Of a stretch of DNA of 6,759 nt, positions 6,621 to 6,759 are shown piece after piece (position 1 is the first letter of the stretch; every line of letters begins with the position of its first letter). The translations under genes and the position numbers were made by a program. The notes beneath the pieces were generated by a model. That model was not told the DNA's origin. It saw nothing but the letters and a program-made list of their open reading frames with translations, and searched no databases. Origin of the DNA: Sulfurovum sp. (GTDB lineage Bacteria; Campylobacterota; Campylobacteria; Campylobacterales; Sulfurovaceae); NCBI GenBank assembly GCA_027066595.1, contig JAMONG010000249.1, positions 1 to 6,759 of the forward strand, given 5' to 3'.

Positions 6621-6660
6621 TATTTGTACATGCTAAAAGTGTGTACAAATACTTATTTTT
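6621..6660 (+). terminator. Intrinsic terminator after the DUF302-like gene
   Basis: TATTTGTACA (6621-6630) pairs fully with TGTACAAATA (6642-6651), a 10-bp AT-rich stem with an 11-base loop, followed by TTATTTTT through 6660. It starts 12 bases after the stop codon. The T run lies only on the plus-strand exit side, so it should act rightward. Confidence 0.75.
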
Positions 6661-6727
6661 ATAACAATAAATTCTACCAATACACTCCCTTATTTTTATC
6701 ATCATTAGTATTTCAACGTTTTTTAGA

Positions 6728-6754
6728 TAAAATCACGCAATTATATATAAAGGA
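6728..6754 (+). promoter_or_regulatory. Promoter and ribosome binding site of the next gene, cut by the window end
   Basis: A TTTTTT run (6719-6724) leads to GATAAAAT, whose TAAAAT (6728-6733) is a fair -10. AAAGGA lies at 6749-6754. The final base (A, 6759) could be the first base of an ATG four bases after it, which cannot be confirmed here. The rest of 6661-6727 shows no gene or repeat. Confidence 0.4.
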
Positions 6755-6759
6755 TTGTA

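Noticed and set aside
1..6759. CRISPR array, insertion sequence, tRNA, integrase or attachment site
   Set aside because: No repeated spacer pattern, transposase motif, terminal repeats or tRNA-like cloverleaf was seen on either strand.

Overview
This looks like an accessory polysaccharide-production region from a low-GC Gram-negative bacterium, most likely a Campylobacterota member of the Sulfurovum/Sulfurimonas kind. That placement is inference. It rests on the AT-rich, Lys/Ile/Leu-rich coding style, T-tract plus TATAAT promoter architecture, A-rich AAGGA-type ribosome binding sites, and an outer-membrane export lipoprotein beside a two-domain DUF302-like periplasmic protein. No rRNA, tRNA, CRISPR array, insertion sequence or integrase is visible.

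Layout. Positions 2-328 (+) hold the C-terminal end of a GT4-type glycosyltransferase entering from the left. Its last 30 bp overlap, tail to tail, a minus-strand gene (299-1465) for an NTP_transf_5-type nucleotidyltransferase-fold protein. A 97-bp divergent intergenic region follows, with a clear extended -10 promoter reading right. It drives a three-gene export/control module: a fused Wzz/BY-kinase co-polymerase (1563-3872), a PHP-type tyrosine phosphatase of the CpsB/YwqE family (3869-4612, start overlapping the kinase stop by 4 bp), and, after 80 bp, a short Wza/GumB-like polysaccharide export lipoprotein (4693-5448). A perfect 22-bp palindrome directly after the lipoprotein gene marks the probable end of the module. 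An apparently unrelated secreted protein with two DUF302-like repeats (5608-6609) follows, with its own promoter candidate and a convincing intrinsic terminator. The right edge carries promoter and ribosome-binding signals for a gene starting at or just beyond the end of the window.

How the genes work together. The glycosyltransferase and its missing upstream neighbours would assemble the sugar repeat. The inner-membrane co-polymerase/kinase would set chain length and cycle through phosphorylation of its Tyr-rich tail. The phosphatase would reset that tail, and the lipoprotein would form the periplasmic/outer-membrane exit. The nucleotidyltransferase-fold protein may modify the polymer or a precursor, but its substrate cannot be read from the sequence.

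I do not see a wholly undescribed system. The points most worth a second look are an Asp-to-Asn change in the kinase Walker A' motif, the pairing of a fused proteobacterial-style kinase with a CpsB-type phosphatase, a 7-A run just before the Tyr tail, the nucleotidyltransferase gene embedded against the strand of the cluster, and the duplicated DUF302-like protein.
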